From the NCBI GenBank assembly GCA_902768065.1, contig CACXJP010000016.1, positions 1-35,475 of the forward strand: a DNA stretch of 35,475 nucleotides. The letters run 5' to 3'. Numbering within the stretch: the first letter of the stretch is position 1; every line of letters starts with the position of its first letter. The notes below the pieces were generated by a model, which made no database searches, was not told the origin of the DNA, and worked only from the letters and a program-made list of their open reading frames with translations. The position numbers and the translations under genes are program-made. This document shows positions 8,860 to 18,356 of this stretch, piece after piece. This DNA is from an uncultured Erysipelotrichaceae bacterium (GTDB lineage: Bacteria; Bacillota_I; Bacilli_A; RF39; UBA660).

Positions 8860-8880
8860 TTATAGAAACCCACTTTTTGT
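8841..8880 (-). terminator. Intrinsic terminator of the DUF975/CmpB gene
   Basis: Minus-strand stem ACAAAAAGTG pairing with CAC plus a T run (8871-8880 with 8846-8857), followed by TTTTTTATT. The gene's TAA stop abuts the stem. Confidence 0.65.
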
Positions 8881-10385
8881 TATTCATAATCAGTTATACC
8901 TTTTCCAGCATTAGGATGAACACTTGAATATGCAAAATCAACTCCAAAAAACATAACTAATACAACACATATTATAATTCTTATCTTAGGTGCAATCTTA
9001 GCATATAGCTGATCAAGTATAGGAGCCACTAAATAAGTAACTGCACATCCACCAAGACCAAATACAAGTAATCCTTCAAAGCAAACTCTTCCATTAATAT
9101 TTAAGAAATAACCTGAATAATCCCACCATTTCATACCTTTAAATGTCTCCAAATACCAAGAGGCTGCATATTCAAGTACTCCACATAATAAAACAGTAGC
9201 AATGAAAAATTTAACATAATTATTACGGAAAGGTCTAAGCAAGAATAGAATAAACACAATACCAAATCCATATATAGGAAGCCATGGTCCATACATAGTT
9301 CCTCTATTTACAAAAACTCCATCTTTTACTAAATGAATTGCTACTTCGTATAACCATCCAACAAATGCAAATGAGAAGAAGAACATTATATAAGTTGTAA
9401 GACTATATTTTTTATTATAATCTCTTTTCATTTCTTTTTTCTTTTCACTAACAGTCATAGGATATTCTTCATCCTTAGCTTCTTTAATATCAAGATTATC
9501 ATCAATTAAAAGATCTTTAAATTCTTTTTTATGTTCAGATCTAGTCTTCATATAAAACTCAGCATAGATACATCTTTTGTATGCATCAGTAAATAATAAA
9601 CTACTAAGTCCTAAAGTAAATGCAGAAAGTATCTCCCAACCAATTAAGCTTAAATCTAATTTAAATAATTCCCATTTATATCCTTTCGTTAATTCCTTAG
9701 AAAGTCTAAAAGCATCTTTTCTACTTATGTTAGGATTTTCTGCCAAAACATATGGAATCATAGAATATTCATAATACTTGATAAATATTCCTATAATAGT
9801 AAAAAACCATAAAAATAATTTTAACTCTTTAATAAATGTAACAAAAGCAAGATGAAATATTCTTTTTGATTTATAAGGAAATAATATTCTTTCCAATTTT
9901 GTCTTAGAATATCTTCTCGTTTCTAAGAAAAATCTACTATCTCCAATAACAATAATATTTTGAATAAAGAAATAAAACAATATAACTATAATAGTTGCAA
10001 TTAAAGATACTATTGCTCCTCCCATATTCTTTTTAAAGAAAGCTAAATCAATAAAATTAAGCAAGTAAATAATAGAAGATTTTCCCTCAGTCACTTTATT
10101 AACAATTGGTGCAGCAAGACCCTTTGCAGCCTTACTATCAGATTTCAAAGTAATATCAATATCCAAATCCTTAAAGAATTTTTCCATAGTATCATAATTA
10201 GATTCTTTATCAGTATGAACTGATTCTGCATTAGATACTTTATTATCTGTAGTTTTAATATTATTACTTGTATAAGTATAACCAGTATTAACAACCAAAC
10301 CAACTATAAATGCTACTAAAATGCATTTAAAATAGTTCTTTTTTAAAACCCCTTTCGCTTTTTTCTTCAAATCCTTTCGGATCAT
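8880..10385 (-). CDS. Two-part membrane protein: DUF975 region fused to CmpB-like (ABC permease type IV) domain
   Basis: 501 residues. The N-terminal half (about 1-275) resembles DUF975 integral membrane proteins: a basic start, a first helix near 22-35, an extracellular loop of about 90 polar residues, then several helices and NPNISRKDAFRLSKELTKG, a typical DUF975 block. After a charged linker (about 280-325) the C-terminal half (about 330-490) matches the putative ABC-transporter type IV/CmpB family, with SFAFVGWLYEV, NRGTMYGPWLPIYGFG and a conserved WWDYSGYFLNINGR. Neither family has a firm function; both occur mainly in low-GC Gram-positives. ATG 10385 has the SD AAGGAGTGG. The preceding gene's stop is 29 bases upstream, so the two may be cotranscribed, although a TATAAT lies in the gap (10409-10414). 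Confidence 0.85.
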   Translation of the reverse strand: MIRKDLKKKAKGVLKKNYFKCILVAFIVGLVVNTGYTYTSNNIKTTDNKVSNAESVHTDKESNYDTMEKFFKDLDIDITLKSDSKAAKGLAAPIVNKVTEGKSSIIYLLNFIDLAFFKKNMGGAIVSLIATIIVILFYFFIQNIIVIGDSRFFLETRRYSKTKLERILFPYKSKRIFHLAFVTFIKELKLFLWFFTIIGIFIKYYEYSMIPYVLAENPNISRKDAFRLSKELTKGYKWELFKLDLSLIGWEILSAFTLGLSSLLFTDAYKRCIYAEFYMKTRSEHKKEFKDLLIDDNLDIKEAKDEEYPMTVSEKKKEMKRDYNKKYSLTTYIMFFFSFAFVGWLYEVAIHLVKDGVFVNRGTMYGPWLPIYGFGIVFILFLLRPFRNNYVKFFIATVLLCGVLEYAASWYLETFKGMKWWDYSGYFLNINGRVCFEGLLVFGLGGCAVTYLVAPILDQLYAKIAPKIRIIICVVLVMFFGVDFAYSSVHPNAGKGITDYE

Positions 10386-10414
10386 TGCACCACTCCTTCT
10401 TTAAAAAAATTATA

Positions 10415-11191
10415 TCATATTTTTTTTTGATAAACATATCCATCATTACCAAAATCATTATAAATAAATTTTTCTCCTAAAGCATTACGTAAACTAACAC
10501 CATATAAACTAGTATTATAAGCCATTCTACTACATAAAACTACTCCATCATCTCTGAGCAACTGATTTAGATTCCAATATAATCTCTCTAAAAATCTAGC
10601 ATCTCCATTACTCCACTCCATAATATTTGAAATAACAGCAACATCATATTTTTTATCAAATTTTTGTTTTTTAAACAAATTAATATGAGAAAAATTAAAA
10701 TTATCTGGAATTTTACAATCATCAACATTCCTGCTATAGTTTAAGCTTTTTTCACTATTTCTAATAAACATCTTAGAAAAATCAACATTTTTATCAAATA
10801 ACGATTTCCAGAATATTAAAGCATTTTTCTCTTCAACTGACTCAGGATTAACAGAAGATAAAAGCCCATCTATCCACAAATAATCATTTGATATTAAACC
10901 TGTTGGGTATAATTGTCCAAAATATTTAATAGTCCAAATTCTCATAAAATAATAGTAATATGTAAGAATATTTTTATCAAAAGTATCGATACTTTTAATA
11001 TTATATTGTCCTAGTTTAAACAGCTGATCAGAACTAGATAAAACTGATAAAACATCTTTATCATTAAAATCAACATTTTTAAATATTTTATCTAAATCCT
11101 CATTAGTTTCAAAATAAACTTGTTGATATCCTGCAACTTCTCTTTTTCTACATAACCATTTTGCATAATATAAATCTCGTTTTAAACCCAT
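10415..11191 (-). CDS. Putative SAM-binding transferase-like protein (distant DUF3419/BtaA type), paralogue 1
   Basis: About 258 residues. A Rossmann-like opening, KDVLSVLSSSDQLFKLG, is followed by an acidic strand end (SIDTFDKNILT) and a distinctive YYYYFMRIWTIKYFGQLYP block. A later segment, YDVAVISNIMEW, resembles the strand-4 region of class I methyltransferases. The same blocks recur in the protein at 19647-20501, so the two are paralogues. The arrangement recalls DUF3419 aminocarboxypropyl transferases, but identity is low and the canonical GxGxG is degraded here (SSSDQ), so catalysis is uncertain. ATG 11191 is chosen because GGGGG lies just upstream and the paralogue aligns from this residue. 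ATG 11203 is the longer alternative. Confidence 0.7.
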   Translation of the reverse strand: MGLKRDLYYAKWLCRKREVAGYQQVYFETNEDLDKIFKNVDFNDKDVLSVLSSSDQLFKLGQYNIKSIDTFDKNILTYYYYFMRIWTIKYFGQLYPTGLISNDYLWIDGLLSSVNPESVEEKNALIFWKSLFDKNVDFSKMFIRNSEKSLNYSRNVDDCKIPDNFNFSHINLFKKQKFDKKYDVAVISNIMEWSNGDARFLERLYWNLNQLLRDDGVVLCSRMAYNTSLYGVSLRNALGEKFIYNDFGNDGYVYQKKI

Positions 11192-11221
11192 AAAAACCCC
11201 CATTAAATTTATTTATTATGT

Positions 11222-11250
11222 ATTCTATAATAAATATCCTAAAAATACAA
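11222..11250 (-). promoter_or_regulatory. Possible promoter of the paralogue 1 gene
   Basis: TTGTAT (11245-11250), a 17-base spacer, then TAGAAT (11222-11227) on the minus strand, about 31 bases before ATG 11191 and directly after a terminator. The -35 is weak. Confidence 0.4.
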
Positions 11251-11278
11251 CAAAAAAAAGATGTACTATTAATACATC
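11251..11278 (-). terminator. Intrinsic terminator of the DUF488-CapA-HD operon
   Basis: Stem GATGTA/TACATC (11260-11265 with 11273-11278) followed on the minus strand by TTTTTTTTG. The TAA stop of the HD gene lies in the loop. Confidence 0.7.
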
Positions 11279-11805
11279 CCTAATAATTCCTTTACTGAAA
11301 CAATTTTATCTTGTGTAGTAATTACCCAACTTTCCTTATATTTTGGAACTGCAATGTTTAAAGGAAACATATGCCTTAAGATTGCATTATCAATTCTTTC
11401 ATTAGAATACTCAGGATAATACTTATAAACATTTTCTAAAGCTTCTCTCGCATGAGTAAATCCATGTTTTTCAAAAAATTTCTTCTTTACTCCAATCTTT
11501 TTAGAATAACTTGAATCTAATCCTTTTAATGATTTAGAGTCTTGCCAAGCATATGGATAAAAATCATGAAGAAGTCCTGCAATAGCACAATTATATGGAT
11601 TAACATTATGCTTAATTGCAAACTCATATGATCTATATGAAACTAATATGCAATGATAAAAAACACTATTATGATGATGTTTAAAATTTAATCTTTTCTG
11701 AAATTCATCACTTAAAAGAATTGGTTTAACTAATTCAAACCAATCATGATAATATTTTTCATTCTTAATAACTTTTAAATATTTTCTTAATTCTAATTCG
11801 CCCAT
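11269..11805 (-). CDS. HD-domain hydrolase
   Basis: About 178 residues from ATG 11805. HD-family metal ligands are visible as KHHHNSVFYHC, then AGLLHDFYPYAW (the HD pair), then FTHAREAL and a late LRHMFPLN. Such soluble HD proteins usually hydrolyse phosphate esters such as nucleotides; the substrate is unknown. An upstream ATG at 11862 overlaps the CapA stop by 4 bases (ATGA) and would add a hydrophobic stretch, MIIFTFLFVLLN, unusual for the family. Neither start has an SD. A TATAAT only 7 bases before ATG 11805 raises the possibility of a leaderless transcript. I favour 11805, but not strongly. Confidence 0.8.
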   Translation of the reverse strand: MGELELRKYLKVIKNEKYYHDWFELVKPILLSDEFQKRLNFKHHHNSVFYHCILVSYRSYEFAIKHNVNPYNCAIAGLLHDFYPYAWQDSKSLKGLDSSYSKKIGVKKKFFEKHGFTHAREALENVYKYYPEYSNERIDNAILRHMFPLNIAVPKYKESWVITTQDKIVSVKELLGMY

Positions 11806-11858
11806 AGAACCATTATATGATATTAAGTTTAATAATACAAATAAAAAAGTGAAAATAA

Positions 11859-13172
11859 TCATTTATTAACACTTTTTTTACTTATTTTTCCATCTTTATC
11901 TATAAAGGAATTAATACTCCAACTATTTAAATCATCAATAACTCTCTGCTTTTCATTATCATAGAGTAATGAAGTAGAACAATTCTTTTGAATAGCAGGT
12001 ATCATATAATATTCCATTTCTCCATTTTCATTTAATTTTATTTGAAATACTGCAGTATCAACAACTAAATCATTAAATAAAAAATTACCTAAATTATAAA
12101 TAATTGGTTTATCATTATATATTTCAATGCCTTGCAAAGTATGAGCATGATGACCAACAACAACATCTGCACCTGCATCAATATAACTTCTCGCACTACT
12201 AACTTGCTCATCCTCTAATTCATGAGAATCCTCTTTTCCAAAATGTACAATTGGAATAACATAATCATTTTCAAGTCGCAACTCTTTAATAGTGTTAATA
12301 AGTTGAGTTGGATCATAACATCTAAATACACCTAAAGAATCTTCTGTAGCTCCTGGAGTCATAATATATTTTTCAGCACGTGTTGCACTTACAAAAGCAA
12401 ACTTATAACCATTAATAATGAAATAATATGGTTTTTTAGCTTCGCTTATGTTATGTCCAGCTCCTATATGTGGTATTTTATATTCATCAAAAGAATCTAG
12501 CATATCTAAAAAAGCTTCATCACCATAATCATAAACATGATTATTAGCAAGAGTTACCATATCCACACCCATTTCAGAATAAATTGAAAGCCTTTCTGGT
12601 TTTGCCCTAAAAGTATAAAGTTTATTAGGTAACTTACTTCCTCTATTACTTACAGTAAATTCAGAATTAGCAACCATTAAATCACTATCTTTCATCAATT
12701 TAAGAATATCTGAAGACAACACACCATTTATTCCACCACGCTCATCATACTTAGGAGCAATAAACCAGTTATCTGCTAAAGATACATCACCAACAAAACT
12801 AAGCGTACTAATATCTTTACTATCAATTATTTTAATATTATCCATAGTATCATATTTCTTATTATATAAATCATTTAATACAATAAAAGAATAACCAGTA
12901 GCCTTATGCCACATACTAACATCATATTTATCTTTAGAAAGTAATGAATCAAGTTTATCAATTGATCCCTTATAATTAGAATTTACCCAATTAAGAAATT
13001 CTTTATCAATAGAATCATCATTAATCTTTTTATAAACATCTAATACAGTATCCCTAGTTTTTACTACTTTCTCTTTCTCTTTAGGAAGACAACAAAAAAA
13101 GATTATTAAAAAAACAATTAATAATATAATTATTAAAACAATTGCCTTCTTCTTTAATCTTATCTTCTTCAT
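11859..13172 (-). CDS. CapA family protein (metallophosphatase-like, poly-gamma-glutamate/cell-surface)
   Basis: 437 residues: a basic N-terminus and one membrane helix (about 9-28), a linker of about 90 residues, then a CapA/PgsA-type calcineurin-like fold outside the membrane. Conserved blocks are TLSFVGDVSLADNWF, VANSEFTVSNRG, VTLANNHVYDYG, PHIGAGHN, IPIVHFGKE, GADVVVGHHAHTLQG and IIYNLGNFLFND. CapA of Bacillus takes part in poly-gamma-glutamate synthesis and anchoring, but no capB or capC partner is here, so the role is open (surface polymer handling or phosphoesterase). The SD region is poor. It follows the DUF488 gene by 21 bases and its TGA stop overlaps the ATG at 11862. Confidence 0.9.
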   Translation of the reverse strand: MKKIRLKKKAIVLIIILLIVFLIIFFCCLPKEKEKVVKTRDTVLDVYKKINDDSIDKEFLNWVNSNYKGSIDKLDSLLSKDKYDVSMWHKATGYSFIVLNDLYNKKYDTMDNIKIIDSKDISTLSFVGDVSLADNWFIAPKYDERGGINGVLSSDILKLMKDSDLMVANSEFTVSNRGSKLPNKLYTFRAKPERLSIYSEMGVDMVTLANNHVYDYGDEAFLDMLDSFDEYKIPHIGAGHNISEAKKPYYFIINGYKFAFVSATRAEKYIMTPGATEDSLGVFRCYDPTQLINTIKELRLENDYVIPIVHFGKEDSHELEDEQVSSARSYIDAGADVVVGHHAHTLQGIEIYNDKPIIYNLGNFLFNDLVVDTAVFQIKLNENGEMEYYMIPAIQKNCSTSLLYDNEKQRVIDDLNSWSINSFIDKDGKISKKSVNK

Positions 13173-13193
13173 AAAAACATTTTATCATAAAAA

Positions 13194-13655
13194 CTATTTT
13201 TTTATTAAAATCTTTTTCTCTTTCATAATCTTTTCTAAATAATCTTTTATATATTTTGGTCTTTCAACCAAAATCATTTTATTATCTACTATTTTTACTT
13301 CAGGTATTTCAACTCCAAGTAATAATTCAAACCAAACAGCAACAATATGTCTATGGCAAAAATCCATATTATCTTCATAACACAATAGTATTTTTCCATC
13401 TAAATCATTATATACTTTTTCCACATCAAGAACAGATAAAACTTTATCATAAAATTCATCCATATAATAAGCATTGTTCTCCTCATCTGGAATAATGCCT
13501 CTATTATTTCTCCAAGTCTTAAAAAAATCACGTTTAGGAGCCAAATCTAAATAAACATCCCCAACATATGAAGCATCTTCACCCTTATCCTTAGAAATAG
13601 AAATAGTATTTAAACCTTTATTGTGAACTTCTTTATAACTACTAGTACAAATCAT
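13194..13655 (-). CDS. DUF488 family protein
   Basis: About 153 residues from ATG 13655, selected because GGAGTG lies 6-7 bases upstream; an ORF start at 13682 has no SD. DUF488 hallmarks are an N-terminal strand with Cys (ICTSSYKE), a DLAPKRDFFKTWRNN block, a Tyr-rich MDEFYDKVL helix and the C-terminal signature LLCYEDNMDFCHRHIVAVW. The family is widespread and of unknown biochemical function. It is the first gene of a three-gene operon with the CapA-like and HD-domain proteins. A TACAAT element lies in the short gap after the aspS terminator, but its -35 is poor. Confidence 0.85.
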   Translation of the reverse strand: MICTSSYKEVHNKGLNTISISKDKGEDASYVGDVYLDLAPKRDFFKTWRNNRGIIPDEENNAYYMDEFYDKVLSVLDVEKVYNDLDGKILLCYEDNMDFCHRHIVAVWFELLLGVEIPEVKIVDNKMILVERPKYIKDYLEKIMKEKKILIKK

Positions 13656-13690
13656 AATATCACTCCAAATATATTGTATCAAAGATATTA

Positions 13691-13720
13691 ATAATAAAAA
13701 AGAAGCTTAATGCTTCTTCT
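13691..13720 (-). terminator. Intrinsic terminator of the gatCAB-aspS operon
   Basis: Stem AAGAAGC/GCTTCTT (13700-13706 with 13712-13718), loop of 5, then TTTTTTATTATT on the minus strand, a few bases after the aspS stop. Confidence 0.85.
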
Positions 13721-13722
13721 TA

Positions 13723-15462
13723 TTATCTAACTTTAATATGAGCTTCTCTTAATTGAATTTCTTCTACATCTCCAGGAGCACCCATTAAGAAATCAGCTCC
13801 ACTTGCAGCAAGTGGGAATGCCACTGTTTCTCTTATTGATTCCTGATCAAGTAACATCATTAAGATTCTATCAATTCCAGGAGCCATTCCTGCATGAGGT
13901 GGTGCTCCATATTTAAATGCTTCATATAAAGCTTTAAATCTATTCTTGATTTCATCTTCTCCATATCCAGCTATTGCAAATGCCTTCTTCATAATTTCAA
14001 TATCATGGTTACGAACTGCACCACTAGCCATTTCAATACCATTACATACAAAGTCAAATTGATATGCAAGTACTTCTTCTGGTTTCTTAGAAGTTAATGC
14101 ATCCATTCCACCTTGTGGCATACTAAATGGATTGTGAGTAAAGATATATTTATCTTCTTCTTCACTCCACTCAAACATTGGGAAATCTTTTACTATACAG
14201 AAATTAAATTCATCTTTATCAAGTAATTCAAGTCTACGACCTAATTCATCTCTTATTAATCCTGCATATTTATAAGCATTATTTCTATCTGCTATAAAGA
14301 AGATTACACAACCTGGTTTTAACTTAGCAACTTTAATTAAATCTTCTCTTTCATCATCACTTAAGAACTTATCAATTGGACCAACAAACTTCATATCATC
14401 ATCTACTTTGAAGTATCCAATACCTGCACTCATTCCAATACTTTTAGCATAATCACCTAAATCATTGAACCATGAGTTAGTTTTATCAGCAATATCAGGA
14501 ACTACTATACCTTTTACAGTAACTCCTCTAAATGGACGGAATGTTGTCTCTTCAAATACATCTGTTAAATCTACAAGTTCAAGTGGGTTTCTTAAATCAG
14601 GTTTATCAGTACCAAATCTCTCCATTGATTCTTTAAATGAAAGTCTAGTAAATGGAGTAACCTTTTTACCTTCACCAAACTTTTTAAATGTTTCTGTAAA
14701 TATTTTCTCACCAATCTTTAAGATATCTTCCTCTTCAGCAAAAGCCATTTCTAAATCTAATTGATAAAACTCTCCATAAAGTCTATCACTTCTTGCATCT
14801 TCATCTCTAAAACAAGGTGCAATTTGGAAATATTTATCAAATCCTGAACACATCAATAATTGCTTAAATTGTTGTGGTGCTTGTGGAAGTGCATAAAACT
14901 TTCCATGGAACTTTCTACTCGGTACAATAAAGTCTCTTGCTCCTTCTGGAGATGATGCAGTAAGTATAGGAGTTTGAATTTCTAAATAATTTTCTTTTTT
15001 CATAAGATTTCTTAAGAAATCAATTACCTCTACTCTAAATAAAATACTATCTTTAACCTTAGGATTTCTTAAATCTAAATATCTATATTTAAGTCTTGTA
15101 TCCTCATTTACTTCATGAGAAGTCATAACTTCGAAAGGTAATACATTATTAGCTTTACCTAATACTTCTAAATCACTTACAAGTAATTCAATAGTACCAG
15201 TAGAAATTCTTTTATTGTAATCTTCTTCATTTCTCTTCCTAATAGTTCCTTCTATTGTAATACTAGATTCTCTTGTAATTCCATCAAAAATGGAATCATC
15301 ATTTGAAACAACTTGTACAACACCAGTCATATCTCTTAAATCAAGAAATATTACTCCTCCATGGTCTCTTATATTCTCAACAAAACCAGCTACTCTAACT
15401 TTTTTATCAACTAACTTTTCTGTTAATTCACTGCACTTATGTGTTCTATATTTATTAGCCAT
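13723..15462 (-). CDS. aspS: Aspartyl-tRNA synthetase, probably non-discriminating
   Basis: 579 residues, the usual length for bacterial-type AspRS. The N-terminal OB-fold anticodon domain (about 1-110) includes GFVENIRDHGGVIFLDLRD. The class II catalytic core contains motif 2 (CFRDEDARSDRLYGEFYQLD), the bacterial insertion, and motif 3 (GMAPGIDRILMMLLD). His34 in RDHGG matches His31 of the non-discriminating P. aeruginosa AspRS, where discriminating enzymes such as E. coli's have Leu. With GatCAB in the same operon, it should charge both tRNA-Asp and tRNA-Asn with Asp, the latter then being amidated. ATG 15462 overlaps the end of gatB, with GAGAGGAG as SD. Confidence 0.96.
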   Translation of the reverse strand: MANKYRTHKCSELTEKLVDKKVRVAGFVENIRDHGGVIFLDLRDMTGVVQVVSNDDSIFDGITRESSITIEGTIRKRNEEDYNKRISTGTIELLVSDLEVLGKANNVLPFEVMTSHEVNEDTRLKYRYLDLRNPKVKDSILFRVEVIDFLRNLMKKENYLEIQTPILTASSPEGARDFIVPSRKFHGKFYALPQAPQQFKQLLMCSGFDKYFQIAPCFRDEDARSDRLYGEFYQLDLEMAFAEEEDILKIGEKIFTETFKKFGEGKKVTPFTRLSFKESMERFGTDKPDLRNPLELVDLTDVFEETTFRPFRGVTVKGIVVPDIADKTNSWFNDLGDYAKSIGMSAGIGYFKVDDDMKFVGPIDKFLSDDEREDLIKVAKLKPGCVIFFIADRNNAYKYAGLIRDELGRRLELLDKDEFNFCIVKDFPMFEWSEEEDKYIFTHNPFSMPQGGMDALTSKKPEEVLAYQFDFVCNGIEMASGAVRNHDIEIMKKAFAIAGYGEDEIKNRFKALYEAFKYGAPPHAGMAPGIDRILMMLLDQESIRETVAFPLAASGADFLMGAPGDVEEIQLREAHIKVR

Positions 15463-16891
15463 TATTTTTTCTCCTCTCTAACTCTTTACTTATTATTTCT
15501 CTTGAAATATTTGGATTAGCTTGTCTATTAGATTTCTTCATTGTCTGTCCAACAAAGAAATTAACCGCAGACATATTTCCATCCTCAACATATTGTCTAA
15601 CTACCTCAGGATTTTCATCCATAATTCCAGTAATTAATTCTAACAATTTATCTTCATCATTTATTTGAGATAATCCTTGTTTCTTTACTAATTCAACTGG
15701 ATCAGTTTTCTTATCAATTGCTTCATAAAGTAATTTCTTAGCAGCATCCATACTTAATTTATTTTCACTAACTAATTTTATTACTTCACTAAGCATTTCT
15801 GGTGTTATAAATAATTCACTTATATTTATTTCTAATTTATTTAATGTAGAAAGTATCGCAGTAGTTACAAAGTTAACTGCTAAAGTCGTATCTACACCAC
15901 TTTCCAATACTTCTTCAAAATAATCAGATATATCTCTTTGTTTAGATAAAACACCAGCATCATACTCACTCATATTATATTTATCTATATATTTTAAATA
16001 TCTATCACCCTTTAATTCAGGTAAAGAACTCTTTAATTCATCTAATAATTCTTTAGTAACTGGAGTTGATGGAATATTAGGTTCAACAAAATACTTATAG
16101 TCAACTGCATCAACTTTTTCTCTCATTGAATAAGTTTTTCCATCTTCTGCAATTCTTCTTGTTTCTTGAATTACCTTCCCACCACTTTCAAGTACCTCAG
16201 TTTGTCTTTTTATCTCATATTCTATTGCTGCACGTACATTATTAAAGGCATTAATGTTTTTCATCTCAACCTTAGTACCAAGTTCAGTATCAGTATCTTT
16301 CATTAATGAAATATTAACATCACATCTCATTTGTCCATAGTTACTCTTAGCTTCACTTACTCCTAAGTATAAGAATAAATCTCTTAAATCCTCTAAATAT
16401 GCCACAGCCTCATCTGCAGACTCTATACAAGGATTAGTAACTATTTCTAGTAAAGGTACTCCACTACGATTATAATCAATCAATGAATATTTTGGATAAT
16501 GCTCTAAAGATGCAGTATCCTCTTCTAGATGAACGTCATGTAAAGTTACACGTTTTACTTTTCCATTAACAATAACATCCAAATATCCATTAACACCAAC
16601 TGGTTTAGTATTTTGTGTTATTTGATAACCCTTAGGTAAATCTGCATAGTAATAATTCTTTCTATCAAAAATTATTTCATCAGGTAAATCACAGTGTAAT
16701 GCCATTGATGTGAATAATGCTTTTCTAACAGCTTCTTTATTTGCAACTGGAAGTATTCCAGGTAAACCTAAATCAACAGTTGCAACATTTATATTATGTG
16801 CCTCTGTAAATTCATTTGGAGCAGGAGAAAAATTCTTTGATTTAGTCTCTAACTCACAATGAACTTCAAGTCCAATAACAACCTTATACAT
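15455..16891 (-). CDS. gatB: Aspartyl/glutamyl-tRNA amidotransferase subunit B
   Basis: 478 residues from ATG 16891. GatB binds the misacylated tRNA, phosphorylates the Asp or Glu side chain and receives ammonia from GatA. The cradle domain starts with VIGLEVHCELETKSK; later blocks include LPKGYQITQNTKP, RSGVPLLEIVTNP, MRCDVNISL and EMKNINAFNNVRAAIEYE. The C-terminal helical/YqeY-like tail runs from about residue 295 and ends QANPNISREIISKELERRK. The chosen ATG has AGGTGAT upstream and overlaps gatA by 8 bases; GTG at 16900 is less likely. It is the third gene in gatC-gatA-gatB-aspS. Confidence 0.96.
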   Translation of the reverse strand: MYKVVIGLEVHCELETKSKNFSPAPNEFTEAHNINVATVDLGLPGILPVANKEAVRKALFTSMALHCDLPDEIIFDRKNYYYADLPKGYQITQNTKPVGVNGYLDVIVNGKVKRVTLHDVHLEEDTASLEHYPKYSLIDYNRSGVPLLEIVTNPCIESADEAVAYLEDLRDLFLYLGVSEAKSNYGQMRCDVNISLMKDTDTELGTKVEMKNINAFNNVRAAIEYEIKRQTEVLESGGKVIQETRRIAEDGKTYSMREKVDAVDYKYFVEPNIPSTPVTKELLDELKSSLPELKGDRYLKYIDKYNMSEYDAGVLSKQRDISDYFEEVLESGVDTTLAVNFVTTAILSTLNKLEINISELFITPEMLSEVIKLVSENKLSMDAAKKLLYEAIDKKTDPVELVKKQGLSQINDEDKLLELITGIMDENPEVVRQYVEDGNMSAVNFFVGQTMKKSNRQANPNISREIISKELERRKNNG

Positions 16892-18356
16892 CCATATCAC
16901 CTACTTTACTATATATATCTTTTAAGCCAGTAACATTCTCTATAGCTTGTGCCATAGCAAGAACCTCAGCATCTTCCTTAACTCTACCAGTTAAATTGAT
17001 ACCAACTGGCATATCATTAATCATAGTATATGGAAGTGTAATAGATGGGAATCCTCCAAAGTTACCTATAGCTAAATGATTTTCAAGAATTAGATATCTG
17101 TCAGATAATTTTTCTGAAGTTGATTCAAACTTTTCAGCAGGCCCTCCACTACATGGAGCAATCATTCCATCATATTCCTTAAATAATTCATTCATCTTAT
17201 CAACAATCATTCTTCTTACTCTTCCAGCATTCAAGAATAATTTTTCTTGATTCTCCTTTTGAAGAATATAAGATCCAAGTACAAATCTTCTTTTAATAAG
17301 TTCAGAAAATCCTTTAGTACGAGCATCAAACATTATTTCTTCAATCGAATTTCCTTCACCTCTTGGTCCAAAAGGTATACCAGTTAAATTAGAGTTATTT
17401 GAAGTTGCTTCTGCACAACTAATACACATATATGTTGGATAAATTGCCTCTAATAGTTTTTTATCAAATGATACTTCTTCAATAACAAAGCCTTCATCTC
17501 TTAATTTATCAATTGTATTATGAAAATCATCAATAGTTTTCTCTAATACTTCATCATTAGTATCTTTATAAGTATCTTTTCCACATATTTCTTTAATATA
17601 GAATAATTTCTTTTTCTTAACATCAATCTTATCAAGTTCTTCTTCATAAGATCTCCCGTCATCATTAATAGTAACCATATCATTAATATCTTTTCCTTTT
17701 AAGATATCAGTTACTATTGCACAGTCTCTTACATTTCTTGTAAATAATCCAACATGATCAAGACTTGATGCAAAAGCAAATAATCCATATCTAGAAATTC
17801 TTCCATATGTTGGTTTGAATCCAACTAGACCTCCATTAGATGCAGGTTTACGAACAGAGTCTCCTGTATCAGATCCAATTGAAAAAGGTACAATTCCTAA
17901 AGCAACTGCTGAAGCACTTCCTGCAGAAGAACCACCTATCATACACTCTTTATTCCATGGATTTTTAACTACACCAGTATGAGCAGTAGTACCAGTACCA
18001 CCCATAGCAAGTTCATCTAAGGTAGTTTTACCAACAAGTACCGCACCAGCTTTCTTTAACTTCTTATAAACAGTCGCATCATATACCGGAACATAATCTT
18101 TTAGAATATTAGATGATGCTGTTGTTAAAATTCCCATGGTAGAAAAGTTATCTTTCAATGCATAAGGAATACCATTTATTCTTGAGTCTCTATCTTTGTA
18201 CTTACACTTATCAATTATAGTCACAAAAGAATTATATTCATCTTGAAATTCATGAGCAAGTTTATTAGCTTTATCAAATAACTCTTCAGGAGTAGTCTTT
18301 CCACTATCTAATTCTTCTCTTAATTCTACAATACTCTTTCCTCTATACATCTTCAT
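16884..18356 (-). CDS. gatA: Aspartyl/glutamyl-tRNA amidotransferase subunit A
   Basis: 490 residues of the amidase-signature family. It releases ammonia from Gln (or Asn) for the transamidation in GatB. The catalytic triad is Lys68 in YALKDN, Ser143 in GGSSAGSASA and Ser167 in GSDTGDSVRKPAS. The family consensus at the last site is GSDTGGS, so an Asp replaces a Gly next to the nucleophile; I recall similar variants in related low-GC bacteria. The start overlaps gatC by 14 bases. ATG 18356 and ATG 18350 are both possible; AAGGTGGTG is better spaced for 18350. Confidence 0.96.
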   Translation of the reverse strand: MKMYRGKSIVELREELDSGKTTPEELFDKANKLAHEFQDEYNSFVTIIDKCKYKDRDSRINGIPYALKDNFSTMGILTTASSNILKDYVPVYDATVYKKLKKAGAVLVGKTTLDELAMGGTGTTAHTGVVKNPWNKECMIGGSSAGSASAVALGIVPFSIGSDTGDSVRKPASNGGLVGFKPTYGRISRYGLFAFASSLDHVGLFTRNVRDCAIVTDILKGKDINDMVTINDDGRSYEEELDKIDVKKKKLFYIKEICGKDTYKDTNDEVLEKTIDDFHNTIDKLRDEGFVIEEVSFDKKLLEAIYPTYMCISCAEATSNNSNLTGIPFGPRGEGNSIEEIMFDARTKGFSELIKRRFVLGSYILQKENQEKLFLNAGRVRRMIVDKMNELFKEYDGMIAPCSGGPAEKFESTSEKLSDRYLILENHLAIGNFGGFPSITLPYTMINDMPVGINLTGRVKEDAEVLAMAQAIENVTGLKDIYSKVGDMDV

